Positions 1-10,481 of a stretch of DNA of 64,000 nt are shown here, piece by piece (position 1 is the first letter of the stretch; each line of letters begins with the position of its first letter). The stretch spans positions 33,519,991 to 33,583,990 of the forward strand of contig NC_023749.2 of assembly GCF_000499845.2 (NCBI RefSeq), read 5' to 3'. Under the pieces are notes generated by a model. That model had not been told where the DNA came from. It ran no database searches and saw only the letters and a list, made by a program, of their open reading frames with translations. Source of the stretch: Phaseolus vulgaris (Eukaryota; Streptophyta; Magnoliopsida; Fabales; Fabaceae). Position numbers and translations under genes: made by a program.

Positions 1-1909
1 CATCCCACCAGCTGGGCATTCGTGCGGGCTTACCAGATCCTCTGCGCACACTTAGGACATCTGGCCTCGGTGGATGTGTTCCTCTACTTATTCGAGGCGA
101 AGGACCCGGGCGGTCGTCTATGGGTCAGCCTCAATGGGATCTCCGGGAGGTCCATTCTTTCTATCTTCCAGCAATCCTATAAGGATTGGAAGGGGAAGTT
201 CGTGCGTGTATGCTGCAACGCCCTTCTCGACGGGTTCCCCTTGTACTGGGTGAACAAAGGGAAAAAGGAATCGAGCTTTAGGAAGGGTAGGGAGCCAGAA
301 AAGATGGGGGAGCTTGACAAGGACTTGTGCGGCTTCTGGAAGAAAGTCGCCTCTTCCAACGTGGCCCTGTCGACTGCCTCCATCGTCTCCTTCGAGTTCT
401 AAGAAAGCCAATTGAACTTTCACATAGGTTTGCCCTTAAGCCTTCAAGTTTCCCTAGCTTGACTTTGCATTTTCTCATTCCTACTTTGATGTTGTTGTTC
501 TACTTCGCATATGGTTTCAAACTCCTTCATGCATTATTGCCTGTCAATTCTCTGTGCTAGTTGATAACTGTTGGCCCCCTTTGCAGATACGATGCTGGGA
601 CAAGATAGGATGGCTGAGCTACGTTCCATAGCCAGGTCCCATAGGCTTGCGGCGGGCTCTCAAACGATCCCGAATTCTGTTGCGGAGATCGCCGCCGCCC
701 AGGGCCAATCCCCACCAGTTGGTCCACCCGCTGCTGCCGCTCTTCCAGCCCCCCAACGCAAAAAAAACTACCTCTTAAGAAGGCCAAAAGGAAAGCCCCC
801 AGGGTAGTATCTGACGAAGAGGTGGATGAAAGCACCGAGGACGGGCTAATCTGCAAAAGGCAAAGGGTGGCGGTGACCGAGCCCCCAGCAATTGAGAGCG
901 CTGCTCCAAACTTCATCGAGAACCCCCCCAGCGCCTCCACACCATTCGAGTCCGCTGGGGATGTTCTCGTTTCAAACGCTTCAGTTGCTAAGGTCGCTCC
1001 TGAGCAACTTGCTGATACGCAAGCCTCCTCACAAGCCGCCGAGAATCTGCCTGCCTCACCACCACGCCTCGAAGCTCCCCCCGTCGTCGAACCTTGTGAG
1101 GGTGGTGGTGAGCACCAACCTTCGCCTCCACCAGCAACCTCAGGCCTCCCAGCCGCTCTTCAAGAAGCTTTGAAGTCCTTCACCGTGCGCCTAAGTGCCA
1201 TGGTTGACAATTGTCTTCCCCAAATCGTCGACGAAGGGCTCAAGGACTCCTTGGAGAAGTTTGAGCTCGACAATCGGATCAACCAGGAGGTGGCAAGTAC
1301 CGCGAAAGCTAAACCCAAGAAGACCAAGTGCGATATGATGATGCAAGGCTTGGAGTTTTCGCGAGTTGAAAATGCCCTCAAGGACGAGCTCCCAGAGCAT
1401 GCGGCAAGACAACAAAGAGCTGCGCAAGAAGCTTCATGACAAACTCCAAGACGCCGTCGAGCTGGAGAGCAAGATCGTCCCTCTGAGGGAGAAAATTGCC
1501 GCGCTGGAGGAGGCAAAGAAGATTGACGCTCAGAAGATGGCCAACCTGGAGAAGAGGTCAATCGAGAGAGACCCTTCTGGGGAAGGTTGAGCAAGATCGG
1601 GATAAGGCCTCCTAGGAACTTAGTGAAACTGCTGCTGAGCTTGCTCGAGTTCGCGAGGAGAACAGCGGGCTCAAGAAGAAGGCCGACGAGCTCGAGCTTG
1701 AAGTCACCCAGGTTCATGAAGAGAACAGTGGGTTCAAGACGAAGATCAACGAGCTTCGGCTTGAGGCTGCCCAGGTTCTAACTTCCAGCTTTGGCGCTGC
1801 TTTGGAGCAGTTTGCTTGCAAATATCCTGACCTCGATCTTTCTAAGTTCTCAGTGTACAACGAGGTGGTGGACGGCAAGATCGTGCCCCCGATTGACTTA
1901 CCTCCTTGA
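1..1909 (+). pseudogene. Antisense ORF (Transposase_28-like) of Tat element A, decayed
   Basis: It is transcribed opposite to the element's gag-pol and continues from the left edge. Exon 1 is open from base 1 (starts HPTSWAFVRAYQ) to a stop at 400-402, just before the expected donor CACATAG|GTTT (exon end 427). Exon 2 starts after TTTGCAG at 587. It holds a Pro/Ala-rich segment, a basic KRQRVA motif and long coiled-coil stretches, and ends at TGA 1907-1909. Frameshifts near 765, 1400 and 1580 split exon 2. Exon 1 closely matches the better preserved copy at 34079-36677, whose N-terminal domain resembles the 'putative gypsy type transposon' family (PF04195, named from memory). Function is unknown. 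The premature stop and frameshifts make it a pseudogene. Confidence 0.75.
428..586 (+). other. Intron of the antisense gene in element A
   Basis: GT at 428-429 and a pyrimidine-rich tract ending TTTGCAG at 586. The flanking exons join in the same frame (phase 1) as in the copy at 35533-35734, although the intron sequences themselves differ in length (159 versus 202 nt). This is inferred from splice signals and homology; no transcript evidence is available. Confidence 0.65.
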
Positions 1910-1979
1910 AAACTCTTATGCTTTACCTTGGTCTGTAATAATTTTCATTTTGTTCGAACTGTTCGATGTTCATGTGCAC

Positions 1980-2014
<35 letters not shown>
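1980..2014. repeat. (TA)n microsatellite
   Basis: An uninterrupted TA run with one CA interruption near its start, directly downstream of the antisense gene's stop codon. Confidence 0.95.
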
Positions 2015-2016
<2 letters not shown>

Positions 2017-2899
2017 CTTCTGTTGCGCAATCAACTGATTTAACTGGATGGTTCTTTCTTAACTTAACGTACTTTGCACCAACCAGTACTTAACCTTTCT
2101 CGACCCAACGTACTTGGAACTTCTCTTGCCCGACCCGCCAAGGGCCAAAGGCGTTTCTACATCGTCGCTCAGAACTTCGTAGACGCGGCCTCTGCTGTGC
2201 GATTCTCTTTCTGTTCCAATCTCAATCCATGGGCTTCTAGCGACGTCATCTTCCCTTTAACTGAAAGCGTCCCTTGCGGGACCACCTTCTTATTTCACCT
2301 TTGCTCACCTGGGAGGAGAGCCGTCTTTCGAATCGCTCTTTGCCTCTATTTGCTGTGGGGTTAACTAACATAACTGGCGAAACTTACTCAACTGCATGAA
2401 CTTAGCAATACTTGAACTTAACCCTTCACATACTGCTTTTAACTCGAGCAAATTGTTAACTTTATAACAAACTTAGCGAACTGTTAACTCAAAGTAAATT
2501 TGAGCAGCTATCAACTCTTCGGCGATGGCATTCAATAAAACTTGTGAACTTAAGGTAACAAACCTTAACATAAAATCACTTACTAGGCAGCAGGTTTTAA
2601 CTCAAACTAGTATTAAAACACAGTTTACCTGATCTACCAAGTGAAGTGCCCCCTACTTCTGTCATCGCCTGGAACTCTTCTGATTCGGCACTCGCCGTAC
2701 AACCCCTTCACTGTCTCAACCTTCACGCCATAGGGTTCCGGCGATGTTACCTTTCTTCTTTGCATAACTTGATCATTGTTCCCTCATCTGGGGGTAAAGG
2801 AGCCTTTCGGATCCTTCTCTACCTCCCTGAGTTTTAGAACAATGATCTGGATAGTGAGGTGTTCTCTTCGAACCTGCCTCAGTTATCCTTTATCTTCTT

Positions 2900-3560
2900 C
2901 CACCCTTCACGCTGTACCTGAACTCGTTCTAGACGAGAAGGATTTTATCTATCTTCACACCGCCCGCAAGCGTGGAAGCTTTATCTGGTCTTACTGGGTC
3001 AATATTGATGTTTCACTTAAAGGGGAAAAGGCGTTTTCCATCGACCTTCCCTTCCCGCCGTTTAAGGTCACGAACACCCCTGACTTTTCAGTTTCATCTT
3101 GCTTGAACTCACTCTGAGGTGAGAAGGACTTTCTCTGGCGCCTCAACTTGCCCAGGGTGTACATCTCCTCCCCCCTGGATGCACTGAGGACTTTTAATCT
3201 TGCCTCAATCTGCTTATGCAAAGAGGTCTTTCAATCTGTTCTTGCCTTCACTCGCTCAAGGGCGAGGAGGACTTCTTCTCTTTATCGCCTGCACTCGCTC
3301 AAGGGCGAGGAGGACTTCTTCTTTTGCCTCAAAATGCACGAGAGCGCTGAGGGCTTTTTACACTACTGGTACCTCCGATCGCCGAAAAACGACGAGGTCT
3401 CTAAAACTTTTAACTACTGCCACCGAACGCCGAAAAACGACGGGGACTTCAAAACCTTTAACTATTGCCACCGATCGCCGAAAAACGACGAGGACTTTAA
3501 AACCTTTACTACTGCCACCGATCGCCGAAAAACGATGGGGACATTAAAACTTTTAATTAT
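2900..3560. repeat. Tandem array of short hairpin-forming units in element A
   Basis: Units of roughly 37-50 bp recur. Each has a G/C-rich inverted core such as CTCGCTCAAGGGCGAG (twice, near 3251 and 3293) or GATCGCCGAAAAACGACGAG-like cores (four times, about 3376-3535), followed by GGACTT/TTTAAA-type sequence. The equivalent position in element B (33050-33470) holds a homologous but diverged array, so the array is an inherited part of this Tat group. Confidence 0.8.
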
Positions 3561-3794
3561 GAGGCATGCAATGCAACTTTACTGTTGCCCTAGATCACGT
3601 ACAAGTGATAAGGTCTTTTTTCTAAAACTTTCAAAACAATAAGCATGCAAACTTAGAAGCTTTAATCTTGAAAAACTCTTCTTTATTGGGTGGCCTCATT
3701 AAAAACCCTCCTCAGAGAAAAAAGAGTGCCCCCTTGAAATTGTTTTAACAGAAACTATTCCAATCTCTTCATGTTCGTCTTTACTTACAAGGCT

Positions 3795-5155
3795 TTAACT
3801 GTAATACAATTTGAGATGTGTGGCGTTCCAAGTGCGAGGAATCGCCCCTCCTTCTAACGTCTCCAAGCGGTAGGCGCCGTTCCCGAGCACCTCGGTTATT
3901 CTGAACGGTCCCGTCCACTTAGGTGATAACTTGTTCTGCATCTCATACTGATGGGCCTTCCTCATCACCAGATCGGCACTTCTAAACTGCCTTGACATTA
4001 CCTTAGAGTTATACCTTCGCTCAATCCTTCTCTTTACTGCTTCGGCCTTCACTCTCGCCTCCTCCCTGACCTCATCCAGCAAATCCAGATTCGTTCTTCT
4101 TTCTTCGTTCGAGTCTTCCGCCACAAAGTTCTGCAATCTCAGCGAGCTTTCCTGGATTTCGACTGGAATCATCGCATCACATCCATAAACCAAACTAAAC
4201 GGGGTCTCGTGGGTTCCTGACTGCGCAGTGGTATGGTACACCCAAACTATGCGGGGTACCTCTTCAGCCCATGATCCCTTAGCTTTCTCTAGTCTTCTCT
4301 TTAAACCTCTCAGCAACACCCGATTGGCAGACTCCACTTGGCCATTCGTCTGTGGGTGCTCGACGGATGCAAACACCTGTTGTATTCCCACCTCTTCGCA
4401 CAGCTTTTTCAAAAGGTGACTTGCAAACTGAGTCCCATTGTCTGACACCAGGCGTTTAGGCACACCAAACCGGCACACTATGTTCTTCCATACAAAGCTC
4501 TCGATCTTGTGTGCGGTGATCTGGGCCACTAGCTCCGCTTCGATCCACTTGGTGAAGTATTCAATCGCCACTACCAAGTACTTCATTTGCCTGACCGCCA
4601 ATGGGAAGGGTCCCAGAATGTCAATTCCCCAAGTATGGAACACCAGGGGCTGTAAATTGACTTCAGCTCTTCTGGGGGTGCCTTGTGCCAATCGGCGTGC
4701 TGCTGGCATTGCTTGCAACGCTGGGCGTATCTCTTGCAATCTTCTCTCATCGTGGGCCAGTAATAGCCTGCACGGATAGTCCTTGTCAACAGCGATCAAC
4801 CTCCAATGTGGCTCCCGCAAATTCCCTCATGGAGCTCAGCCATAATCCTCGTGCACTTCTCTCCGTGTATACATACAAGAAGAGGGTGTGTAAATCCAAA
4901 CCTGTACAGCTCGCCGTCAATAAGGGTAAACTTGCTGGAGCTCTTCTTTATTTTTATGGCCTCAGTTGAGTCAACTGGAAGCACACCATCCGCTAAATAA
5001 CGTTGGTATGGCGTTATCCACGTGTCGGGTTTGTGGACAGCGCAAACCTGCATCGATCTTGCCCCTTCCGCTGGGCGCGCTCTAACCCTCGGCACCCTCA
5101 GAGTTTCCTGCGTTAGGGATCTATGACTTCTCGCGGTCTTTCCACTGATCTGCAA
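3795..5155 (-). pseudogene. Integrase region of Tat element A (frameshifted)
   Basis: Three overlapping minus-strand frames (5155-4796, 4789-4583, 4820-3795) together cover a Ty3/gypsy integrase. The HHCC zinc-binding region (HEGICGSH ... CKQCQQH) comes first. Next is the catalytic core, with Asp in WGIDILGPF, Asp in SDNGTQF and Glu in QVESANR. Last is a C-terminal region ending in KLYYS and the stop at 3795. The intact frame at 31374-32798 shows that these pieces belong to one domain; about two frameshifts near 4790-4820 disrupt it here. In a working element it would insert the cDNA in the nucleus. Confidence 0.85.
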
Positions 5156-5976
5156 ACATGAAGAACTTGGTGGTTTGCCACGAATGCTCGAGGCGCTTTC
5201 AAAGTTTCTTGAATGACAGTCCTCTGCTTGCCCGCCTTGCCCGAACTGGCGAGCTTGGCTAGCAAGTCAGCTCGGGCATTCTGTTCTCTTGGCACGTGCA
5301 CCACTTCAAATGAAGTGAAAGATCTTCTTAGCTCTTGCACATACTCCAAGTAGGCTGCCATTTGCGGGTCCTTGGCTTGGAACTCGCCAGTTACTTGTCC
5401 GGTGACCAACAACGAATCGCTTTTGGCCATCAGCACTCTCGCCCCCATTTCCTTAGCCTGCAGGATTCCGGCGATCAAAGCCTCATACTCTGCTTGGTTG
5501 TTGCTTGCTTTGAAAGCAAACCTCAATGATTGCTCTATCAACACTCCGTTGGGCCCTTCCAAAATGACCCCAGCCCCGCTGCCCAGCTGGTTGGACGACC
5601 CATCAACTGAGAGTACCCAGCGAAAGTCACCCTCGGCGTTCTGTGCCACCTCGGAGGACAACTCGACCACGAAATCGGCGAAGACTTGCCCTTTGATCGA
5701 TCCCCGGGGTTCATATTTGATGTCGAACTCCGAAAGCTCGACTGCCCATTTCATCATCCTTCCAGCCACATCGAGCTTCTTCAAAACCTTCTGGATTGGC
5801 AGATCAATCATCACCAGTACCGTGAAGCTCTGGAAGTAATGGCGCAATCTCCTCGCCGAGAATACAACCGTCAATGCTGCCTTCTCTAGGGCCTGGTACC
5901 TTACCTCTGGGCCTTGCAGCACCTTGCTAACGAAATATATAGGCCTTTGGATCTGATCCTGATCCTGCACTAGCAC
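5113..5976 (-). pseudogene. RNase H plus archaeal-type RNase H segment of Tat element A
   Basis: The frame begins inside the original gypsy RNase H (YFVSKVLQGPEVRYQALE). After a linker (KYEPRGSIKGQVFADF) it enters a second RNase H of archaeal/plant type with SVDGSSN, NQAEYEAL, KSDSLLV and ARADLLAKLA, the expected acidic positions. Two tandem RNase H domains identify the Tat clade. The frame is separated from the RT frame by a break near 5976-6024, so it is part of a broken pol rather than a separate gene. Confidence 0.85.
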
Positions 5977-6023
5977 TGCGCTGATCGCCCTCTCAGTTAT
6001 GGCAAAGTACAGCCTGAGCGGTG

Positions 6024-6995
6024 TTATGACTTGGGGCTTGCACAGAACTGGAGGGTCGCCAAATATTCCTTGAGCTTTACGAAGGCCTCCTCACACTCTT
6101 TTGTCCAAACAAACCTGTTGTTCCTTTTCAAACATTGGAAGTATGGGTGGCCCTTCTCTCCGCTTGCCGATACGAATCGGGACAGGGCGACCATCCGCCC
6201 CGTGAGTTGTTGCACCTCCTTCACATTGGCGGGGCTCCTCATTGCAAAAATGGCGGCGCACTTCTCGGGGTTAACCTCAATTCCCCTCTCTAACAGGAGA
6301 AACCCCAGAAATTTCCCTGCTTCTACACCAAAAACGCACTTTTCAGGATTCAGTTTTAGCTTGTACCTGGCTATCGTGATGAACAACTCTTCCAAGTCTG
6401 CGACGTGCTTGTCTTTCTCCAGAGACGTCACGACCATGTCGTCGACGTATGCCTGCACATTCCTTTCGAGCATGGGTGCGAGCACCTTGTCCATCAGCCT
6501 TTGGTATGTATCCCCTGCATTCTTCAACCCGAAGGGCATTACCCTGTAGCAATAACATGACCTTTCCGTCATGAAGGCGGTCTTCTCTTCGTCCATGGGG
6601 TGCATTTTGATTTGGTTGTACCCCGAGAAGGCATCCAGAAAACTGAGCAGCTTGCACCCTGATGCACTGTCTACCAGGGCGTCTATGCTTGGCAAAGGGT
6701 AAGAGTCCTTCGGGCAGGCCTTGTTCAGGTCTGTAAAGTCAACACACATCTGCCATTTTCCGCTGCTCTTCTTGACCAGGACAACATTAGCGAGCCATTC
6801 TGGATATTGGATTTCCCTGATGTGGCCTGCTGCAAGGAGTTTTTGTGTCTCTTCTTTTGATCGCCTGTCTCTTCTCCTCATTGAACTTTCTTCTTCTTTG
6901 GCGGATGGGCCTGACTTGGGGGTCCATTGCCAAACGATGGCACAAGAAATCGGGGTCGATTCCCGGCATATCTGAAGCAGCCCACGCAATCGCAT
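6024..6995 (-). pseudogene. Reverse transcriptase segment of Tat element A
   Basis: It contains the RT palm and fingers: WQMCVDFTDLNKACPKDSYPLP, FLDAFSGYNQI, MPFGLKNAG and the catalytic YVDD box (in VQAYVDDMVV), then a connection region up to EYLATLQF. The reading frame changes at both ends: into the gag-protease frame near 6850 and into the RNase H frame near 6000. The catalytic motif is intact, but the open frame as a whole is broken. Confidence 0.88.
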
Positions 6996-8940
6996 CCCAG
7001 TGTCTACTTATTACCTCGGCGATTTGGTCTTGCGTCTTGCTATCCAGGGTTCTTCCCAACTTAAACACCTTACCGCTGATCTCCTTCTCGAGCCATTCCT
7101 CTACTGGCTGAGGTTTCCTTTCGCTGGCGATCAGCACCCTCGCGATACCGGTTTCTCTAGCGGTCTCTGAGCAGTTTCTTTCTCCCTCCCAGCTCTCTGA
7201 CCTCGCCTCTATATTCCACATCGGAACATCGCCCTCGGCGACCACCTCTAACGCAGTATCCGAAACTCGCCGGAATTCGTGCTCCGGCTCCACGCCAGGG
7301 GGAGGCGTTGTGGTTATGTGGCACACAGACCTCTTGTTCTTAAGGCTGTTTTCGTAGCACTTCTTCGCCTCCTTCTGGTCGGAGCAAATGGTGATGATCA
7401 TGCCCTTCATAGACGGCAGCTTGACCTTCATGTGCGTTGTCGAAGGCACAGCTCCTGTTCTGTTGAGCGTTGGCCTTCCCAACAGTATGTTGTACGCTGA
7501 CGGGGTGTTTACAACAAGATACCTGATCTTTTCCGTTCGTGAGGCCAAGCCGTCAGCGAAGGTCGTCCTCAACTCGATATACCCCCTTACCTCCACTTGG
7601 TCACCGGTAAAACCGTACAAGCATCCCCCATATGGTCTCAGTTGATCGGGGGACAGTTGTAACTTCTCAAAAGTCGGCCAAAACATCACATCTGCTGAAC
7701 TTCCTTGGTCGACCAGCAACCGGTGGACAGTCCTTTCTGCCGTGACAAGCGAGATCACAATAGGGTCGTTGTCGTGAGGCACCACGTCCCTAAGGTCCCC
7801 CTTGGTGAACGTGATGTCCACGTCGGGCGAGTGATCCTCAAAGATTTCCACTGACATGACCGACCTCGCGTACCTCTTACGTTGCGACGCGGTGGACCCC
7901 CCGCCGGAGAATCCGCCAGCTATGGTGTGGATCTCACCGTGAATGGGCACCTCGTGCTGCTGCCCTCCGCTGCCCGCCGGTTGAGATCCTGACGCTTGGT
8001 CCGCTTGCTTCTCTAGCAAATAATCCTTCAGGAAACCACATTTGACCAGCTCGGCGAGCTGGTGTCCCAAAGCTAAACACGAGTTGATAGAGTGGCCAAA
8101 ACTCTTGTGGAACTCGCACCATGCGTCTGGCTTTGGCCCCAAAACCTTCTTCGTTGTTTTCTCAGGCACTTTGAGCCTAACAGCAATGTTTGGGATGGCG
8201 ATCAAATCGGCTAAACCCATTACAAACTCATACCTTGGGGGGCGATTAGTCTCCCTGGGTCGCCCTGGCGCCTTACTCTTGTTTTTTTTAGGGTCGTAAG
8301 GATGGCGCACCTTTTGATCCCTCTTTCCCGCCGCCGCCTCCATTACCCTCTGCGGCTGTACCCTTGCCTGGGCGCGCGGTTTGGCTGGGGCCACGTTTCC
8401 CCTCTTCTTGGTGACCTCGCTTTCGGCGGCGATGTGAGCCACAGCACGTCGCCGGATTTCAGCGAACGTGGCGGGGTGGCTCCTGATGAGCGACTTGCTA
8501 AAAGGCCCAGGTAACACACCCTTTTTGAAGGCGTGCACGAACATCACTTCGTCCTTTCTTGGCAAACGGACTATCTGAGCTCCGAATCTGTTCAAAAAAT
8601 CCTTCAGGGACTCCCCTTGGTACTGCCTTATATCAAACAGGTCGTAAGACACCAAAGGTGGCGCCTTGTTCACTATATACTGCTCAACAAACATCTTGGA
8701 AAACTGTTGGAACGTGGTAATGTGGCCAGTGGGTATACTGACGAAGCAGTCCAACGCTGTTCCGCTCAAAGTGCTCATGAACACCTTACAGTACACTGCG
8801 TCTGAGCCCCCTGAGAGCATCATTTGAGTATGAAACGCCGTGAGATGGGCTTCAGGGTCCTCCACCCCAGCGAAAGACGCTTTCACCGCAACAGTGTTAG
8901 CCGGGACCACCGAGTCCATGATCTCTTGGGAAAATAGCAT
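6787..8940 (-). pseudogene. Gag-protease segment of Tat element A
   Basis: This 717-residue open stretch holds the Ty3/gypsy Gag domain (GVEDPEAHLTAFHTQMM ... DLFDIRQYQGESLKDFLNRF) and a Tat-style zinc-knuckle variant (WCEFHKSFGHSINSC, i.e. C-x2-H-x4-H-x4-C). It also holds an aspartic protease (VDQGSSADVMF) and the pre-RT linker (ASDMPGIDPDFLCH). The frame is lost at about 6850, just before RT. The true Gag start lies upstream at 9213, separated by a TAG at 9004-9006, so the first Met at 8940 is not the native start. Confidence 0.85.
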
Positions 8941-9003
8941 AGGAAAGCTGCGCGGTGGGGATGGGGGTGCAAATCTGTCCCCAGCCGCACGCTCCTCCCG
9001 CTC

Positions 9004-9213
9004 CTAAAGGGCTTTGCGCAGCTCTTCGTTGATCCTGTTGAGCTCTTCGTTCCTTGCTTGCGAGGCCACCAGCGCCTTGTGCATCCTTTCCTGTTCAGAA
9101 CGCGATGCAGCCACGTTCTCCTGCAGCGTCCTCATCATGTCCATCACTTGTGTCATAGACACAGCATCTTCGTCTGTTGATGGCGCGACTGAACTGGAAC
9201 GTGTTGTCCTCAT
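9004..9213 (-). pseudogene. N-terminus of Gag of Tat element A, ended by a TAG
   Basis: A 69-residue Gag start (MRTTRSSSVAPSTDED) enters a coiled-coil-like stretch rich in Glu, Arg and Asn (ARNEELNRINEELRKAL) and stops at TAG (9004-9006). The same frame continues past the stop into the rest of Gag. Element B has an equivalent N-terminus, also ended by a TAG but at a different codon, so the stops are independent mutations. Confidence 0.75.
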
Positions 9214-9356
9214 TCTTCCTCAGCAAACTCAGCAGCTCAAAGAACTCCAAACAAACGGTGAAAACTCCAAGGATCGACTGCTATAGCAAGCAGTCGAACG
9301 GAAAACACCAAAAACGCCACAAACACGAACTATGGTTGGGAATCACCTTTTATACG

Positions 9357-9374
9357 GCCCCACGGTGGGCGCCA
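9357..9374 (-). other. Primer binding site of element A
   Basis: Minus strand TGGCGCCCACCGTGGGGC, two bases inside the LTR end. Element B has nearly the same sequence at the same place. The TGGCGCC start is the usual complement of a tRNA 3' end with ...GGCGCCA; I do not assign the tRNA. Confidence 0.8.
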
Positions 9375-9376
9375 GA

Positions 9377-10476
9377 TGATCCTGCCCGTTGACTTAGCGC
9401 AAGAGCGTTGCCTCGTCACGGTCTTCCTCACCAGCTTGACACCACGTGCCCTCCAAGTCACTCCCCAGGTAGCCTCTCTGAGAGCCTGAAAAACACACAG
9501 TGGTGCCTCTGCGGCCGGTGGCGCTCCGACGCTCAAGTCAGTGACAAGAGCACCCAAAACTAAGAGAAAATATGCTCTGTAGGACCGTACTAAAAAGCAC
9601 TCAACCCTAGCAGAATGAGCCGTAATGAAAAACGTACCTCTGCAAATTCTGTTAAGTTTACCTTTATAGCTAGGTTTCTTCTCTCCCCAGGCCGTTATGC
9701 TTTTGGACGCGTGGCTCGCATCCAACCCTGCACGTGTCACCATCTGGGCTGGGGTCGCAGGTTGTACCCAGCCCTACACGTGTCATCATCTGAGCTAGGA
9801 TAACTCGAGCGTCACTTCTTTATTGCTCTCAACCCTACACGTGTCATCTCCTGGGTTGAAGTAACTTGAACGTCATTTCTGTGTAGTAGCTAGTCGCGCG
9901 GCTAAGTACTCAACTCAAGGGGTAAACTAACACGCGACATGCTCTGGAGCACCACCCGACAAGGCGAGTATCGAGTGCAGCAAAGTGCACCATCTCTGTG
10001 ATATCGCTCATCTCTAATGGCACCCTCCTTACTGCTGCGCCATGCGTGTTCTGGCTGAGGAAACCTTGCCATCAACGAATGTCCACTCTGGGAATCCCGT
10101 CGCTGATAGGCGAGTTGTCCCCTCAACCCAAACACCCTTCACGCCCCATGCTGGCGCAACAATCGCCTCACTGGAGCTGCACACTCGAACTTACACCTTT
10201 GGGTCTTCACCAGCTCCGATCTGAGCTTGTCGAAAGATCTGGCGACGTGCTTCCTGCGGCGATGTCGAGCTGCATGATCGCTAATCGCCAAATGCGTTGA
10301 TGACGAGCCAACCCGGCGACAACCGAGCATGTTCGGCGCAGAACGCCAGTTCCATGAACCGGCGACCACGCTCACCGCTGAACCATCCTTCTTTTCTAGC
10401 CTGCGTGTTCCACTGAGCACGCCCCACCCGGGCACGTGCAAGACACGTCATCACACCCGATGACCTGGTCGGTACA
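9377..10476 (-). repeat. 5' LTR of Tat element A (1100 bp)
   Basis: On the minus strand it begins TGTACCGACCAGGT (10476) and ends GGGCAGGATCA (9377), matching the termini of element B's LTRs (TGTACCGCCC...GGATCA). A TATA-like CTATAAA lies at 9663-9669 on the minus strand. Three copies of an ACACGTGTCA-type G-box/ABRE core lie at 9731-9740, 9776-9785 and 9837-9846 within a roughly 50-60 bp repeating block. Confidence 0.85.
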
Positions 10477-10481
10477 GGCGT

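Larger units (their letters stand above)
1910..3794. other. Non-coding 3' region of element A between pol and antisense gene
   Basis: This stretch separates the convergent 3' ends of pol (minus) and the antisense gene (plus). It contains the TA microsatellite, AT-rich unique sequence (about 2360-2640), and the tandem hairpin-like array at about 2900-3560. The short open frames here have no recognisable domain, and several merely read through the repeats. Confidence 0.7.
1..10476 (-). mobile_element. Ty3/gypsy Tat-lineage LTR retrotransposon A, truncated by window edge
   Basis: Read on the minus strand, the order is 5' LTR (10476-9377), PBS, gag, protease, RT, RNase H, a second archaeal-type RNase H, integrase, a repeat-rich 3' region, and then a gene on the opposite strand at 1-1909. 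The dual RNase H and the antisense gene are marks of the Tat clade. The 3' LTR lies left of the window. All pol domains are recognisable but broken by several frameshifts and stops, so this copy is not autonomous. The probable right target duplication GGCGT (10477-10481) cannot be paired within the window. Element B (25934-38169) is a related but distinct family member: the domains align throughout, but the LTRs are clearly diverged. Confidence 0.9.
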
